The notes: a model not told the origin generated them from the sequence alone. Counted from the stretch's first letter, positions 19,445 through 28,945 are shown. The stretch is DNA of 64,000 nt from Diaphorobacter sp. HDW4B (GCF_011305535.1 NZ_CP049905.1:2821501-2885500), one strand, 5' to 3'. Made by a program: numbers and translations.

Positions 19445-19928
19445 TGGCCGGGACTGCCCCCGGCTGGGCAGTAACTTTTTGCTGCGCCAAAAAGTCACCA
19501 AAAATCGCTTTTGAATACCCACGATAGAACTCGCTGCGCGACTGCGTCGCTCCGCTCGGGCAACTATCGTGAGTCAGACCAAAAGCTGGGGAGGGCGCTG
19601 CTGCATTCTGCGATGCAGCAGCGGAGGCGCGAGCATCGCGACGGAATGATCTTGGTTGTCGCGCGCGTCGAGTCGAATCTCACATCAAATTCTTCACAGC
19701 GCTTGCGCCCAGGCATCTCGCGCAGACGCGAGATGCAGCACGAGCAAAGCGAAGTGCCGTGACGCACCTCTTATGAAAACTCTGACTCGCGGCGGTTGCC
19801 CGAGCGGAGCGCGCAGCGCGAAGCGAGTTCTGCCGCGTGCCCCCGAATTCAAGCGCGCTTTTGGTGACTTTTCGCGCGCCAGCGAAAAGTTACTCGCCCG
19901 CCGGGGCGAGACCCGGCACCCGCCCTCC
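19445..19928. repeat. Family A structured palindromic element, copy A2 (complete)
   Basis: This copy occupies the gap between the IorAB-type gene and yajC (753 bp). The arms are 19445-19578 and 19791-19928; the core between them has the same orientation as in A1. The arms are of two subtypes: the left stem is ACTGCCC/GGGCAGT and the right one CTCGCCC/GGGCGAG. The branched unit is closed by CACGATAG/CTATCGTG on the left (19520-19527 with 19564-19571), and by CGCGGCGG/CTGCCGCG on the right (19798-19805 with 19840-19847, one G-T wobble). The core hairpin is GCTGCTGCAT/ATGCAGCAGC, a compensated change from A1. The rest of the gap, 19929-20180, is A/C-rich and must hold the yajC promoter. Confidence 0.85.
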
Positions 19929-20180
19929 AACCAACAACAGCAACCAAAACCAATAAACAGCTACAAAATAGATAGCATAAATCCAAAGAAAACAAAAGAA
20001 AAACAGCTTTTAAACCCCTTTGAGCATTGCAAAGGGCAACTCAGCTCCCATTTCATGCCCTAACCCGAATCGGGCTTTGCCGCCCCACCGCAAGAGCGCC
20101 CGAATACAATGTCCTGTTGTTCTGGCGAAAGCCGGGCGTTCCTATTCGACCATCCATACTGATAGAAGTGGAGTCTTCAA

Positions 20181-20510
20181 GTGTTTATTTCTTCTGCCTT
20201 TGCCCAGACTGCTCCTGCCGCCGCTGAAGGCGGCCTGATGGGCTCGCTCACCGGCATGTTGCCGCTGGTGCTGATGTTCGTGGTGCTGTACTTCATCATG
20301 ATCCGTCCGCAAATGAAGCGCCAGAAAGAGCATCGCGCCATGATCGACGCGCTGGCCAAGGGCGATGAAATCGTCACCTCCGGTGGTCTGCTGGGCAAGG
20401 TGTCGCGTATGGGTGAAGGTTTCGTGCACCTGGAAGTGGCCGAAGGCGTGGAAGTGCAGATCCAGCGCAGCGCCGTGGCCCAAGTGCTGCCCAAGGGCAC
20501 GCTGAAGTAA
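20181..20510 (+). CDS. yajC: Preprotein translocase accessory subunit YajC
   Basis: A 109-residue inner-membrane protein that joins SecDF and YidC in the Sec holo-translocon. A short periplasmic N-terminus, one transmembrane segment (MLPLVLMFVVLYFIMI, about residues 26-42) and the family motif IRPQMKRQKEHRAMI are followed by a KOW-like beta domain (GDEIVTSGGLLGKV). The start is GTG at 20181, preceded by GGAG at a 7-nt spacing. It is followed by secD and secF on the same strand, the standard order. Confidence 0.95.
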   Translation: MFISSAFAQTAPAAAEGGLMGSLTGMLPLVLMFVVLYFIMIRPQMKRQKEHRAMIDALAKGDEIVTSGGLLGKVSRMGEGFVHLEVAEGVEVQIQRSAVAQVLPKGTLK

Positions 20511-20517
20511 TCGACAG

Positions 20518-20553
20518 GCATGTCTCCTGCGGACATGCGTGGTGCATGTCCGC
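20518..20553 (+). promoter_or_regulatory. Alternative hairpins between yajC and secD
   Basis: Three complementary segments lie in the 125-bp gap. Segment 2 (GCGGACATGC, 20529-20538) pairs perfectly with segment 3 (GCATGTCCGC, 20544-20553) over 10 bp. Its GACATGC part also pairs over 7 bp with segment 1 (GCATGTC, 20518-20524). The two pairings exclude each other, as in attenuators. There is no following T-run, so this may be an mRNA processing or stabilising structure. A 32-codon open frame (20520-20618) covers the hairpins and ends 17 nt before secD; I do not annotate it as a gene. Confidence 0.45.
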
Positions 20554-20635
20554 CATCGATGGACCGTGCAGCAGGCTTGAGCATATGGTTTGAGCTGCCG
20601 GCCCGTCACTCTTTGTGATAGTGAAGAGCGCGATC

Positions 20636-22558
20636 ATGAACCGATATCCGGTCTGGAAGTACGCGATCATGGTGATCGTGTTGCTGTTGGGGGTGCTGTA
20701 CACCCTGCCGAACTTCTTCGGCGAAGCTCCCGCAGTACAGGTGTCGTCCCTCAAGGCGACGGTGAAGGTGGACAACGGAGTGCGTCAGCGCGTGGAAGAT
20801 GCGCTGAAGGCTGGCGGCATGCAGCCGGACTCCGTCGTGCAGGAGGGCAACTCGGTGTTCGCCCGCTTCGATTCGGTGGACAACCAGGCCAAGGCCAAGA
20901 CGGTCATCGAAAAGGCGCTGATCCCCGACACGAGCGATCCGACTTTCATCGTGGCGCAGAACATGCTCTCGCGCTCGCCCGCATGGCTGACCGCGCTGCA
21001 CGCACGTCCGATGTATCTGGGTCTGGACTTGCGCGGTGGTGTGCACTTCATGCTGCAGGTGGACATGGCTGCGGCCATCACCAAGAAGGTGGAGTCGTAC
21101 GCGGGTGACCTGCGCTCGACCATGCGCGACAAGAAGATTCGCCATGGCGGTATCAGCCGCAATGGCGACGCGGTCGAAGTGAAGGTGCGCGACGACGCCA
21201 CGCTCACGGCCGTGCGCAATCTCATCACCGACAGCTTCCCCGATCTGGCCGCCACCAGCAGCTCCGACAGCGAAGGTTTCACGCTGCGCGCCACGATCAA
21301 GCCCGAAGCCCTGCGCAAGGTGCAGGAGCAGGCGCTCAAGCAGAACATCACCACCCTGCACAACCGTATCAACGAACTCGGCGTGGCCGAGCCGGTGATC
21401 CAGCAGCAGGGTCTGGACCGCATCATCGTGCAATTGCCCGGCGTGCAGGACACCGCCAAGGCCAAGGACATTCTGGGCCGTACTGCCACGCTGGAAGTGC
21501 GTCTGGTGGACGAAAGCTCCGAAGCGCGTTCGGCTGAAATGGGTCAGGGCGCGGTGCCGTTCGGCAGCGAACGCTATCTGGACCGCAACCAGATTCCGGT
21601 GATCGTCAAGAAGCAGGTGATCCTGACAGGCGAAAACCTGAACGACGCACAACCCGGCTTCGACAGCCAGACCCAGGAACCCACCGTGAACCTCACGCTG
21701 GACTCCAAGGGCGCGAGCATCTTCAAGCAGGTGACTGCTGAAAATGTGGGCAAGCGCATGGCCATCATCCTGTTCGAAAAGGGCAAGGGTGAGGTCGTGA
21801 CGGCTCCGGTGATCCGCACTGAAATTGGCGGTGGTCGCGTGCAGATTTCCGGTCGCATGACGACGCAGGAAGCCAACGACACCTCGCTGCTGCTGCGCGC
21901 CGGTTCGCTGGCCGCGCCAATGGAAATCATCGAGGAATACACCATCGGCCCAAGCCTGGGTGAAGACAACATCAAGCGCGGTATCCACAGCGTGGTCTGG
22001 GGCATGGTGGCGATCGCCGTGTTCATGTGCTTCTACTACATGATCTTCGGCGTGATCTCGACGATTGCGCTGGGCGTGAACGTGCTGCTGCTGCTGGCGA
22101 TTCTGTCCATGCTGCAGGCGACTCTGACGCTGCCGGGCATTGCCGCCATGGCGCTCGCGATCGGTGTGGCCATCGACTCGAACGTGCTGATCAATGAACG
22201 TATCCGGGAAGAACTGCGTGCGGGCGTGGCTCCGCAGCAGGCGATTTCTGCCGGTTACCAGCACGCCTGGGCGACGATTCTGGACTCCAACGTCACCACG
22301 CTGATTGCCGGTCTGGCGCTGCTGGCCTTCGGTTCCGGCCCGGTGCGCGGCTTTGCCGTGGTGCACTGCATCGGCATCTTGACCAGCATGTTCTCGGCGG
22401 TGCTCTTCTCGCGCGGTCTGGTGAACCTCTGGTATGGCCGCCGCAAGAAGCTCAAGAGCGTCTCCATCGGTCAGGTCTGGAAGCCGGAAGGTGATACGGG
22501 CCATCGCTCCGTGGCCTCGGGCCGCGCCGTTGCCGAAGCTGGCGACAGCGAACAATAA
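20636..22558 (+). CDS. secD: Protein translocase subunit SecD
   Basis: A 640-residue SecD, which uses the proton gradient to pull exported proteins out of SecYEG on the periplasmic side. An N-terminal helix (MNRYPVWKYAIMVIVLLLGV) leads into LGLDLRGGVHFMLQVD, the large P1 periplasmic region (about 110-450) and five C-terminal helices with the conserved motif AMALAIGVAIDSNVLINERIR (about residues 505-525). The ATG at 20636 was chosen because the family begins MNRYP; the frame is open 21 bp further upstream. secF follows 14 bp downstream. Confidence 0.96.
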   Translation: MNRYPVWKYAIMVIVLLLGVLYTLPNFFGEAPAVQVSSLKATVKVDNGVRQRVEDALKAGGMQPDSVVQEGNSVFARFDSVDNQAKAKTVIEKALIPDTSDPTFIVAQNMLSRSPAWLTALHARPMYLGLDLRGGVHFMLQVDMAAAITKKVESYAGDLRSTMRDKKIRHGGISRNGDAVEVKVRDDATLTAVRNLITDSFPDLAATSSSDSEGFTLRATIKPEALRKVQEQALKQNITTLHNRINELGVAEPVIQQQGLDRIIVQLPGVQDTAKAKDILGRTATLEVRLVDESSEARSAEMGQGAVPFGSERYLDRNQIPVIVKKQVILTGENLNDAQPGFDSQTQEPTVNLTLDSKGASIFKQVTAENVGKRMAIILFEKGKGEVVTAPVIRTEIGGGRVQISGRMTTQEANDTSLLLRAGSLAAPMEIIEEYTIGPSLGEDNIKRGIHSVVWGMVAIAVFMCFYYMIFGVISTIALGVNVLLLLAILSMLQATLTLPGIAAMALAIGVAIDSNVLINERIREELRAGVAPQQAISAGYQHAWATILDSNVTTLIAGLALLAFGSGPVRGFAVVHCIGILTSMFSAVLFSRGLVNLWYGRRKKLKSVSIGQVWKPEGDTGHRSVASGRAVAEAGDSEQ

Positions 22559-22572
22559 GAAAGGGGAAGACC

Positions 22573-23529
22573 ATGGAGTTTTTCCGGATCAAAAAAGATA
22601 TTCCGTTCATGAAATATGCGTTGGTTCTCAACGCGATTTCATTCATCACCTTTGCGCTGGCCGTGTTCTTCCTGGTCACGCGCGGGCTGCACCTGTCGGT
22701 GGAGTTCACGGGCGGCACGGTCATGGAAGTGGCCTACAAGCAGACCGCCGACATCGGCAAGGTCCGCGACACGGTGGCCGGTGCCGGTTTCGCGCAGGAC
22801 GTGACAGTGCAGAACTTCGGTGGCTCGCGTGACGTGATGATCCGCCTGCCTGTGCAAAAGGGCGTGACCTCCGCGCAGCAGAGCGATCAGGTGATGGCCG
22901 CCCTCAAGGCCGCCGATCCTGAAGTGACGCTGCGCCGCACCGAGTTCGTCGGACCGCAGGTGGGTGAGGAACTGGTGCACGGCGGCCTGATGGCGCTGGG
23001 CATGGTGGTGCTGGGGATCGTGATCTATCTGGCGTTCCGCTTCGAATGGAAGTTCGGCGTGGCCGCAGTGATCGCCAACTTGCACGACGTGGTGATCATT
23101 CTGGGCTTCTTCGCGTTCTTCCAGTGGGAGTTTTCGCTCTCGGTGCTGGCCGGTGTGCTGGCGGTGCTGGGTTACTCGGTCAACGAATCCGTCGTTATCT
23201 TCGACCGGATCCGCGAGGCTTTCCGCAAGTTCCGCAAGCTCAACACGCATGAGGTGATCGACCACGCCATCACCTCGACCATGAGCCGTACCATCATCAC
23301 CCACGCTTCGACCGAAGCGATGGTGCTGTCGATGTTCTTCTTCGGCGGTCCGAGCCTGCACTACTTTGCGTTGGCACTGACTATTGGTATTCTGTTTGGT
23401 ATTTACTCTTCAGTGTTCGTTGCTGCGGCCATTGCCATGTGGCTGGGCGTCAAGCGCGAAGATCTGGTGAAGGCACCTTCGCGCAAGGATCTGGACCCCA
23501 ACGATCCGAACGCCGGGGCGACCGTATAA
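22573..23529 (+). CDS. secF: Protein translocase subunit SecF
   Basis: A 318-residue partner of SecD, with six transmembrane helices and a periplasmic P4 loop. Visible marks: LSVEFTGGTVMEV near the N-terminus, VLGYSVNESVVIFDRIRE in helix 4-5, and TSTMSRTIITHASTEAMV. AAGGGGAAG lies just before the ATG. It is tightly linked to secD, so one operon yajC-secD-secF is inferred. Confidence 0.96.
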   Translation: MEFFRIKKDIPFMKYALVLNAISFITFALAVFFLVTRGLHLSVEFTGGTVMEVAYKQTADIGKVRDTVAGAGFAQDVTVQNFGGSRDVMIRLPVQKGVTSAQQSDQVMAALKAADPEVTLRRTEFVGPQVGEELVHGGLMALGMVVLGIVIYLAFRFEWKFGVAAVIANLHDVVIILGFFAFFQWEFSLSVLAGVLAVLGYSVNESVVIFDRIREAFRKFRKLNTHEVIDHAITSTMSRTIITHASTEAMVLSMFFFGGPSLHYFALALTIGILFGIYSSVFVAAAIAMWLGVKREDLVKAPSRKDLDPNDPNAGATV

Positions 23530-23672
23530 GCAAAAGACCAACAGTTTGGGGCGCCTTGTCGCTGCGTTGTCAATTCTTGATACAAAATCAGGGGAGACAA
23601 GCAGCGAACTGGGCCCCCGGCCATGCGGTGGGGATAGACCCATAGGCCTTCGCCGCACATAATCAAGTACCT

Positions 23673-26234
23673 ATGGAATATCCGCCGTCTTCCCCCACCG
23701 ATCAGCGTTTGGCCCACTATGGCCGCCAACGCTTTGCCGAGGGATTGATCGGCGGATTGCCGGCACTGAGCGCCAAGCTGCAGGAGTTCACCTCCAATCT
23801 GGCCAACCAGACGGCCACTGCCCGGGAAATGCAGTCCAACCGGGAGTCGTGGATGTCCTACAGCGGACATGAGCGCGACTGGTTGCAGCGGCTCAAGAAG
23901 CTCTGGACCGACACGGCTGCCAACACTCAGGCCACCCCCGCTTTCGCGACCACCGCCCCCAAGGAACTCTCGCTCGATGGCGGTCTGGAACTGCTCAGCG
24001 ACGATGTGGTGGAAAACAAGATTCTCGCCTCGCGCATTGCCCTCACCGTGAGCGAGCAGGCGGGCAGCCAATTCGAGACCGTCAAGACACGCACCCAGCG
24101 CTTGCTCGGGCGTGAACTGGGCAACGACGATCTTTTCCGGCCCGAGACGATCTGCCTGAACGTGGTCGACCAGTGGATCGACAGCGGCATGTCGCGCGCC
24201 GACCTGCAATTGATGCTCGACCCGCTGCAGACCGAACTCGCAGGGCTGCTCGAAAAAGAATACAAGGCGCTCAACAAGTTCTACGAAGAACGTGGTGTGA
24301 GCGCTGCCAGCCCATCGGACCTGCGCTCTCGCGTCAAGCGAACGGCGGGACACGGCGGTGGTGCAGCAGGTGCGGGCGGTGTGCCCGGCGTGCCCAACAG
24401 CGGATACGACAGCGGGCAGATGCCCATGGGCAACCCCGGCAGCGGCTTTGCGGGCATGCCGCAGCAGACCGCCATGGGGATGGGTGGAATGGCCGGGATG
24501 GGTGGTTATCCGAGCGGATTCGCCATGCCGCAGGGCGCGGGTTTCCCGATGCAGCATCCCCACCAGCAGGCTTGGGCGGGCACGGGCATGGCACCGCCAC
24601 AGGGCATGCCGCAGATGACGCCGCAGCTCGCCGCGCAGATCAACGCCCAGATGCAGATGAACGCGCAGGTGAATGCGCAGATGGCCGCGCAGATGGCGGC
24701 ATCGCCGTTTCTTGCGCCGCTGCAGCGCGCCCGTCAGCGGGCCGCGGCGGTGATGGTGCAGTTGCGCAATCTGCTGACCCAGCCCGCGATGAATTACGAC
24801 ATGGTCAAGGCTTCGCCCGCATCGGCGGCGCTGGTACAGGCCATGACCGACTACCAGGGCATTCCGGCCGATACCCGCCTGCTGACCGTGCCGGGCGGCA
24901 TGGCCGCGCTGACGCATGCGCAGGACTACACGCCGCAGGTGGTCCATCAGGTCATGGGGGCGGTGCGTGAGCGCGCGGCCGAGTTCAAGAAAAAAGCCTC
25001 GTCCGCCAGCGAAAAAGCCATCATCGAGGTGGTGGCGCTGATGTTCCAGAGCATTCTGAACGAGGACCGTCTGCCGCCGTCGATCCGCGTGTGGTTTGCC
25101 CGCCTGCAGGTGCCGGTGCTGCGCGTGGCGCTGGCCGAGCCCGACTTCTTCAACAACGTGACGCATCCGGCCCGTCAGCTCATCGACCGCATGGGCTCCT
25201 GCGTGCTGGGTTTCGATGCGTCGTCGATCAACGGCACCGCGCTCGAATCCGAGGTGCGCCGCATCGTGCAGGTGATCGAGCAGTATCCCGAAACCGGCAG
25301 CCGCGTGTTCCAGTTGGTGTTCGAGGAGTTCGAGCGCTTCATCGCCAAGTCGCTGGCTGAGAGCCGGGGCGCGCAGAAGATCGTGGGCGTGGCACAGCAG
25401 GTCGAGCAGCGCGAGACGCTGGCCGTGCAGTACACGATCGAGCTGCGCGACATGCTCAAGGACATGCAGGTGCGCGACGAGATCCGCGAGTTCCTGTTCA
25501 AGAACTGGGCCGAGGTGCTGGCCGTGGCCGCCGTGCGCAACGGCCCGCAGCATGACGAAACCATTGCCTTGAAACGCACGGCCGCCGATCTGGTCTGGGC
25601 CGCCAGCGCCAAGCCGCATCGCTCCGAGCGCGCGCAGGTGATCCAGAACCTGCCGACCCTGCTGCAGAACCTGCGCCATGGCTTGGGGCTTTCGGGCGTG
25701 ACCGGCGAGCCGCAGGATGCGCTGATCAAGGTGCTGACCGACACGCTGGCCGACGCCTTTTTGTCCAAGACCGCGACGATTCCGCGCGAGCACATCGACG
25801 CGATGATCAAGCGTCTGGCCAATCTGGAAGACGTGATCGGCGATGCGGATGCGGGCGACTTCGAGCTGTCGTCCGAGAACGTGGAAATGCTGCTCGGCAT
25901 CGATGCGTCGTCCATCCATGTGGTCGCCGACAACGGCACGCCCGTGCGCGACGAAGTGGTGCGTTGGGCGCAGCAGATGGCACTGGGCAGCTGGTTCACG
26001 ATGGACCACAACGGATCGTCCGCGCAGGTGCAGTACGCCTGGCACAGCCAGCGCAAGCAGTTGCACCTGTTCGTGGCGATGGATGGGACGAGTTATCTGA
26101 TCCAGTTGCGCAGGCTGGGGGCGTATTTGCAGTCCGGTCTGTTGGTGGCGCAAGAAGAGGAAGCACTCACCATGCGAGCCACCCGAGATGCCCTCGTCAA
26201 ACTCAACGCGAATCCGGAAAGACTTCTCGGCTAG
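23673..26234 (+). CDS. DUF1631 family protein
   Basis: An 853-residue protein of the DUF1631 family (PF07793), whose function is unknown to me. The family parts are an N-terminal segment (about 1-225) and a long C-terminal region (about 345-850) with IGSSVLGFD-like, RIVQVIEQYPETGSRVFQLV and QVEQRETLAVQYTIELRD stretches. Between them lies a linker rich in Gly, Met, Gln and Pro (about 226-345, QINAQMQMNAQVNAQM). There is no signal peptide. It follows secF by 143 bp and probably has its own promoter. Confidence 0.85.
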   Translation: MEYPPSSPTDQRLAHYGRQRFAEGLIGGLPALSAKLQEFTSNLANQTATAREMQSNRESWMSYSGHERDWLQRLKKLWTDTAANTQATPAFATTAPKELSLDGGLELLSDDVVENKILASRIALTVSEQAGSQFETVKTRTQRLLGRELGNDDLFRPETICLNVVDQWIDSGMSRADLQLMLDPLQTELAGLLEKEYKALNKFYEERGVSAASPSDLRSRVKRTAGHGGGAAGAGGVPGVPNSGYDSGQMPMGNPGSGFAGMPQQTAMGMGGMAGMGGYPSGFAMPQGAGFPMQHPHQQAWAGTGMAPPQGMPQMTPQLAAQINAQMQMNAQVNAQMAAQMAASPFLAPLQRARQRAAAVMVQLRNLLTQPAMNYDMVKASPASAALVQAMTDYQGIPADTRLLTVPGGMAALTHAQDYTPQVVHQVMGAVRERAAEFKKKASSASEKAIIEVVALMFQSILNEDRLPPSIRVWFARLQVPVLRVALAEPDFFNNVTHPARQLIDRMGSCVLGFDASSINGTALESEVRRIVQVIEQYPETGSRVFQLVFEEFERFIAKSLAESRGAQKIVGVAQQVEQRETLAVQYTIELRDMLKDMQVRDEIREFLFKNWAEVLAVAAVRNGPQHDETIALKRTAADLVWAASAKPHRSERAQVIQNLPTLLQNLRHGLGLSGVTGEPQDALIKVLTDTLADAFLSKTATIPREHIDAMIKRLANLEDVIGDADAGDFELSSENVEMLLGIDASSIHVVADNGTPVRDEVVRWAQQMALGSWFTMDHNGSSAQVQYAWHSQRKQLHLFVAMDGTSYLIQLRRLGAYLQSGLLVAQEEEALTMRATRDALVKLNANPERLLG

Positions 26235-26244
26235 TTTTGCTTTG

Positions 26245-26376
26245 CGAAGCCTGGCGGCTTCGATGGGTGAATCGTTTGGAGGTGCCAATACAGCCCTTCA
26301 TGCGTTGTTGCGAAGCCTTGCCGTATGAACATACTGTCTGCGGCTTCGACGCCTAGCCTGAAGGGCTGTCTTGGCA
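26245..26376. repeat. Family B palindromic element, copy B1
   Basis: A short hairpin CGAAGCC/GGCTTCG (26245-26262) is followed by a 94-bp imperfect palindrome (26283-26376). Its outer arms TGCCAATACAGCCCTTCA and the reverse complement TGCCAAGACAGCCCTTCA pair almost fully; an inner GTAT/ATAC hairpin closes the centre. A second copy lies at 27448-27582 with compensated changes in the outer and inner stems. It sits between the DUF1631 gene and the small membrane protein gene. Confidence 0.75.
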
Positions 26377-26437
26377 TTGTGGTGGTGGATCGTGGCTCTC
26401 GCTACGCTTCGTTGGCCCACAGTTTGGGGAACCTTTG

Positions 26438-26935
26438 ATGCTGCCGCCGTTTTTCGCTGTTTCGCTTCGCAAGCTGGCCGTTCTGAGCTTCTGCACAATG
26501 GGGCTGTACCACCTTTATTGGTTTTATGCTCATTGGCGGCATGTGCGGGTGTGGAACGAGGGGCGGGACTTTTCGTCTGCGCGGCGCACCTTGCTGTTTT
26601 TCTTCTTCTGCTATCCGCTGTTTCGCCGCGTGCGCGTGCGGGACATGCTCGCCAATGGCCGCTCGCGCTTGCAAGCGGGGCTGTTCACACTGGGCTACAT
26701 CGCGGCGAATGTGCTGGATATCCTGCCCGATCTGTGGGGGCTGCTGAGCATTTTCAGTTTTGTGTTTCTGCTGCCGGTGCAGGCTTGTGCGAATCGGTTG
26801 AATGAGCAGATGTGCGCCAATGGCTTGTTCGATCGCAACGAGACGCTGAGTGTCTGGAACTGGATCGTCGTCGTGTTTGGATCCTTGCTGGTGGTGCTCA
26901 GCGTGGTGGCGGCGATCTACGAGATGGGCAAGTGA
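26438..26935 (+). CDS. Small multi-pass membrane protein
   Basis: A 165-residue hydrophobic protein with about four membrane segments: LAVLSFCTMGLYHLYWFYAH, TLLFFFFCYPLF, a middle span near GLFTLGYIAANVLDILPDLW with FSFVFLLPV, and WNWIVVVFGSLLVVLSVVA at the end. The N-terminal pattern (CTMGLYHLYWFY) resembles DUF4234-like membrane proteins, though I would not insist. The ATG at 26438 has GGGGA 7 nt upstream and is preferred to the adjacent TTG. It converges with recX. Confidence 0.75.
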   Translation: MLPPFFAVSLRKLAVLSFCTMGLYHLYWFYAHWRHVRVWNEGRDFSSARRTLLFFFFCYPLFRRVRVRDMLANGRSRLQAGLFTLGYIAANVLDILPDLWGLLSIFSFVFLLPVQACANRLNEQMCANGLFDRNETLSVWNWIVVVFGSLLVVLSVVAAIYEMGK

Positions 26936-26951
26936 CGTCGGTGTGGCTCAC

Positions 26952-27434
26952 TCACTCGAAGCAACTGCCTTCGCCATCTTCGATTTCCGCCGCGCTCTTG
27001 AGCACCTTGCGCACCACATCGCCGCTGAAGCCGCGTGCTGCCAGAAAGCGCATCTGCTTGGCTTTTTCCTGTGGCGTATTCGCTGGTTCGCGGCTGCCGA
27101 ATTTGCTTTTCCAGACTTGCAGCGCGCGCTCCAGTTCGGTGGATTGCAGCTCTGCCGCCGTCGACTTGATCAGCGCATCGTCGAGGCCTTTGCTGCGCAG
27201 TTCCTGAACCACGCGCTGCGTGCCCATGCGCGAGGCGCGGCGGTGCACGACGGAGGCGGCGACGCGTTCGGAGTTGATGAAGTCCTTGGACTCCAGCTCG
27301 TCGAGGATGGCTGCGAGATCGTCGCCTTCTTCCACATGGCGCGCGAGCTTGGACTCCAGCTCGCTGCGCGAATGTTCGCGCTGGGCAAGCAGTTTGAGCG
27401 CGCGGCCTTTGAGTGAGAGTTTGGCGAATCCCAT
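26952..27434 (-). CDS. recX: Regulatory protein RecX
   Basis: A 160-residue RecX, which binds RecA and limits its filament growth and recombinase activity. Family marks are LKGRALKLLAQREHSRSELESKL at the start and repeated three-helix units (FINSERVAASVVHRRA, MGTQRVVQELRSKGLDD, QMRFLAARGFSGDVV). The ATG at 27434 gives the usual N-terminus (MGFAKLSLKG); the longer frame is read from repeat B2. It lies downstream of recA on the same strand, but 359 bp away with repeat B2 and a candidate terminator between. Confidence 0.93.
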   Translation of the reverse strand: MGFAKLSLKGRALKLLAQREHSRSELESKLARHVEEGDDLAAILDELESKDFINSERVAASVVHRRASRMGTQRVVQELRSKGLDDALIKSTAAELQSTELERALQVWKSKFGSREPANTPQEKAKQMRFLAARGFSGDVVRKVLKSAAEIEDGEGSCFE

Positions 27435-27447
27435 GTCTGCGGATTTA

Positions 27448-27582
27448 CGAAGCCTTTGGCTTCGAAGGTTCGTTGGTCGTTTTGAGATGGCGATACAGGC
27501 CCTCATGCGTCGTTGTCGAAGCCTTGCCGTACCGAAGTACTGTCTGCGGCTCCACGCCTAGCCTGAGGGCCCGTCTCGCCAT
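27448..27582. repeat. Family B palindromic element, copy B2
   Basis: The layout matches B1: hairpin CGAAGCC/GGCTTCG (27448-27464), then a 96-bp palindrome (27487-27582). The outer arms are ATGGCGATACAGGCCCTCA and the reverse complement ATGGCGAGACGGGCCCTCA, and an inner GTAC/GTAC closes the centre. The remaining part of the recA-recX gap (27583-27793) holds the candidate recA terminator and no gene that I can see. Confidence 0.75.
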
Positions 27583-27754
27583 TGGGGTGTTTGATTCATG
27601 TGCTCAGAATGCTGCTGCGGTCGCCGCTTGAAAACCGGGCTGCGATACGCGCGTCGTTTTTCACGCAAAAAAGAGCCGCAGTCAGCTGCGCTGACCGAGC
27701 GGCCCATCAAGTCGAAAATGATTCGACAATTGCAAAGAAAAAGTCACCAGAAAC

Positions 27755-27769
27755 GCCCGACGGTCGGGC
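27755..27769 (-). terminator. Candidate recA terminator
   Basis: On the minus strand, GCCCGA/TCGGGC forms a 6-bp GC stem with a 3-nt loop about 25 bp beyond the recA stop. It is followed by GTTTCTGGTGACTTTTTC. It would reduce readthrough into recX, which would fit recX being expressed below recA. Confidence 0.5.
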
Positions 27770-27793
27770 CGCCTGGCTTGTCCGTTTGTGTGT

Positions 27794-28915
27794 TTACTCT
27801 TCGACGATCTCGTCGTCGGAGGCTGCTCCGGGAGCCGCTGCCACGCTGGTCACACCCAGCAGTGGAATGCCCAGCGATTCGCGCACCTTGTTCTCGATCT
27901 CGATGGCGAGGTCGCGGTTTTCGCGCAGGAATTCACGCGAGTTGTCGCGGCCCTGGCCGATCTTTTCGCCGTTGTAGGCATACCATGCGCCGCTCTTTTC
28001 GACGATGCGCGCGTTCACGCCCATGTCGATGATTTCGCCTTCGCGCGAGATGCCTTCGCCGAACAGGATGTCGAACTCCGCCGTCTTGAACGGAGGCGAG
28101 ACCTTGTTCTTCACAACCTTCACCTTGGTTTCGTTGCCGATGGCTTCGTCGCCCTTCTTGATGGTGCCGGTGCGGCGGATGTCCAGACGCACGGAGGCGT
28201 AGAACTTCAGCGCATTGCCGCCGGTGGTGGTTTCGGGCGAGCCGAACATCACACCGATCTTCATGCGGATCTGGTTGATGAAGATGACCATGCAGTTGGT
28301 CTTCTTGATGGTGGCGGTGAGCTTGCGCAGGGCCTGGCTCATCAGACGGGCTTGCAGGCCGGGCAGGGCGTCGCCCATTTCGCCTTCGATTTCGGCCTTG
28401 GGTGTGAGCGCGGCGACCGAGTCGATGACGATCAGATCCACCGCGCCGGAACGCACCAGCGAGTCGACGATTTCAAGTGCCTGCTCGCCGGTGTCGGGCT
28501 GGCTGATCAGGATGTCGTTCAGGTTCACGCCGAGCTTCTGGGCGTAGGACGTGTCCAGCGCATGTTCCGCATCGATGAACGCGCAGGTGCCGCCTTGCTT
28601 TTGCATCTCGGCGATCACTTGCAGCGTGAGCGTGGTCTTGCCGGAAGACTCAGGACCGTAGATTTCGATCACGCGGCCACGTGGCAGACCGCCCACGCCG
28701 AGCGCCACATCAAGACCCAGCGAGCCGGTGGACACGACCTGGATGTCATCGAACTTGTCGCCTTCGCCAAGGCGCATGATCGTGCCCTTGCCGAATTGCT
28801 TTTCGATCTGGGCCAGCGCGGCCTGCAGGGCCTTGGCCTTTTCGCTGTTGTCAACAGTGCCTGCGGTGCTCTTCACAGTGGTGTCCATGGTTTGGGTCCT
28901 CTTGCTCGTTGCCAT
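27794..28915 (-). CDS. recA: Recombinase RecA
   Basis: RecA forms filaments on single-stranded DNA, drives strand exchange and triggers LexA self-cleavage. The 373-residue product has Walker A GPESSGKT (residues 87-94), [20 protein letters not shown] around Walker B, loop L1/L2 regions ([40 protein letters not shown]) and an acidic tail ending DDEIVEE. The ATG at 28915 has GGAAGAG upstream; an internal ATG at 28888 with AGAGGA 8 nt before it is also possible and would remove nine residues. Confidence 0.97.
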   Translation of the reverse strand: MATSKRTQTMDTTVKSTAGTVDNSEKAKALQAALAQIEKQFGKGTIMRLGEGDKFDDIQVVSTGSLGLDVALGVGGLPRGRVIEIYGPESSGKTTLTLQVIAEMQKQGGTCAFIDAEHALDTSYAQKLGVNLNDILISQPDTGEQALEIVDSLVRSGAVDLIVIDSVAALTPKAEIEGEMGDALPGLQARLMSQALRKLTATIKKTNCMVIFINQIRMKIGVMFGSPETTTGGNALKFYASVRLDIRRTGTIKKGDEAIGNETKVKVVKNKVSPPFKTAEFDILFGEGISREGEIIDMGVNARIVEKSGAWYAYNGEKIGQGRDNSREFLRENRDLAIEIENKVRESLGIPLLGVTSVAAAPGAASDDEIVEE

Positions 28916-28945
28916 TGCGCTCTTCCGTTTGAATTGAGTGGGTGA

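Noticed and set aside
16014-19490. 1158-codon open frame antisense to the indolepyruvate oxidoreductase
   Set aside because: Codon-bias shadow; no recognisable motif, and the plus strand carries TPP and cysteine motifs.
20520-20618. 32-codon frame before secD as an annotated gene
   Set aside because: No strong RBS and no evidence of conservation available here; mentioned only with the hairpins.
27598-28032. Cys/Arg-rich frame downstream of recA
   Set aside because: Runs into recA on the opposite strand with no RBS or family features.
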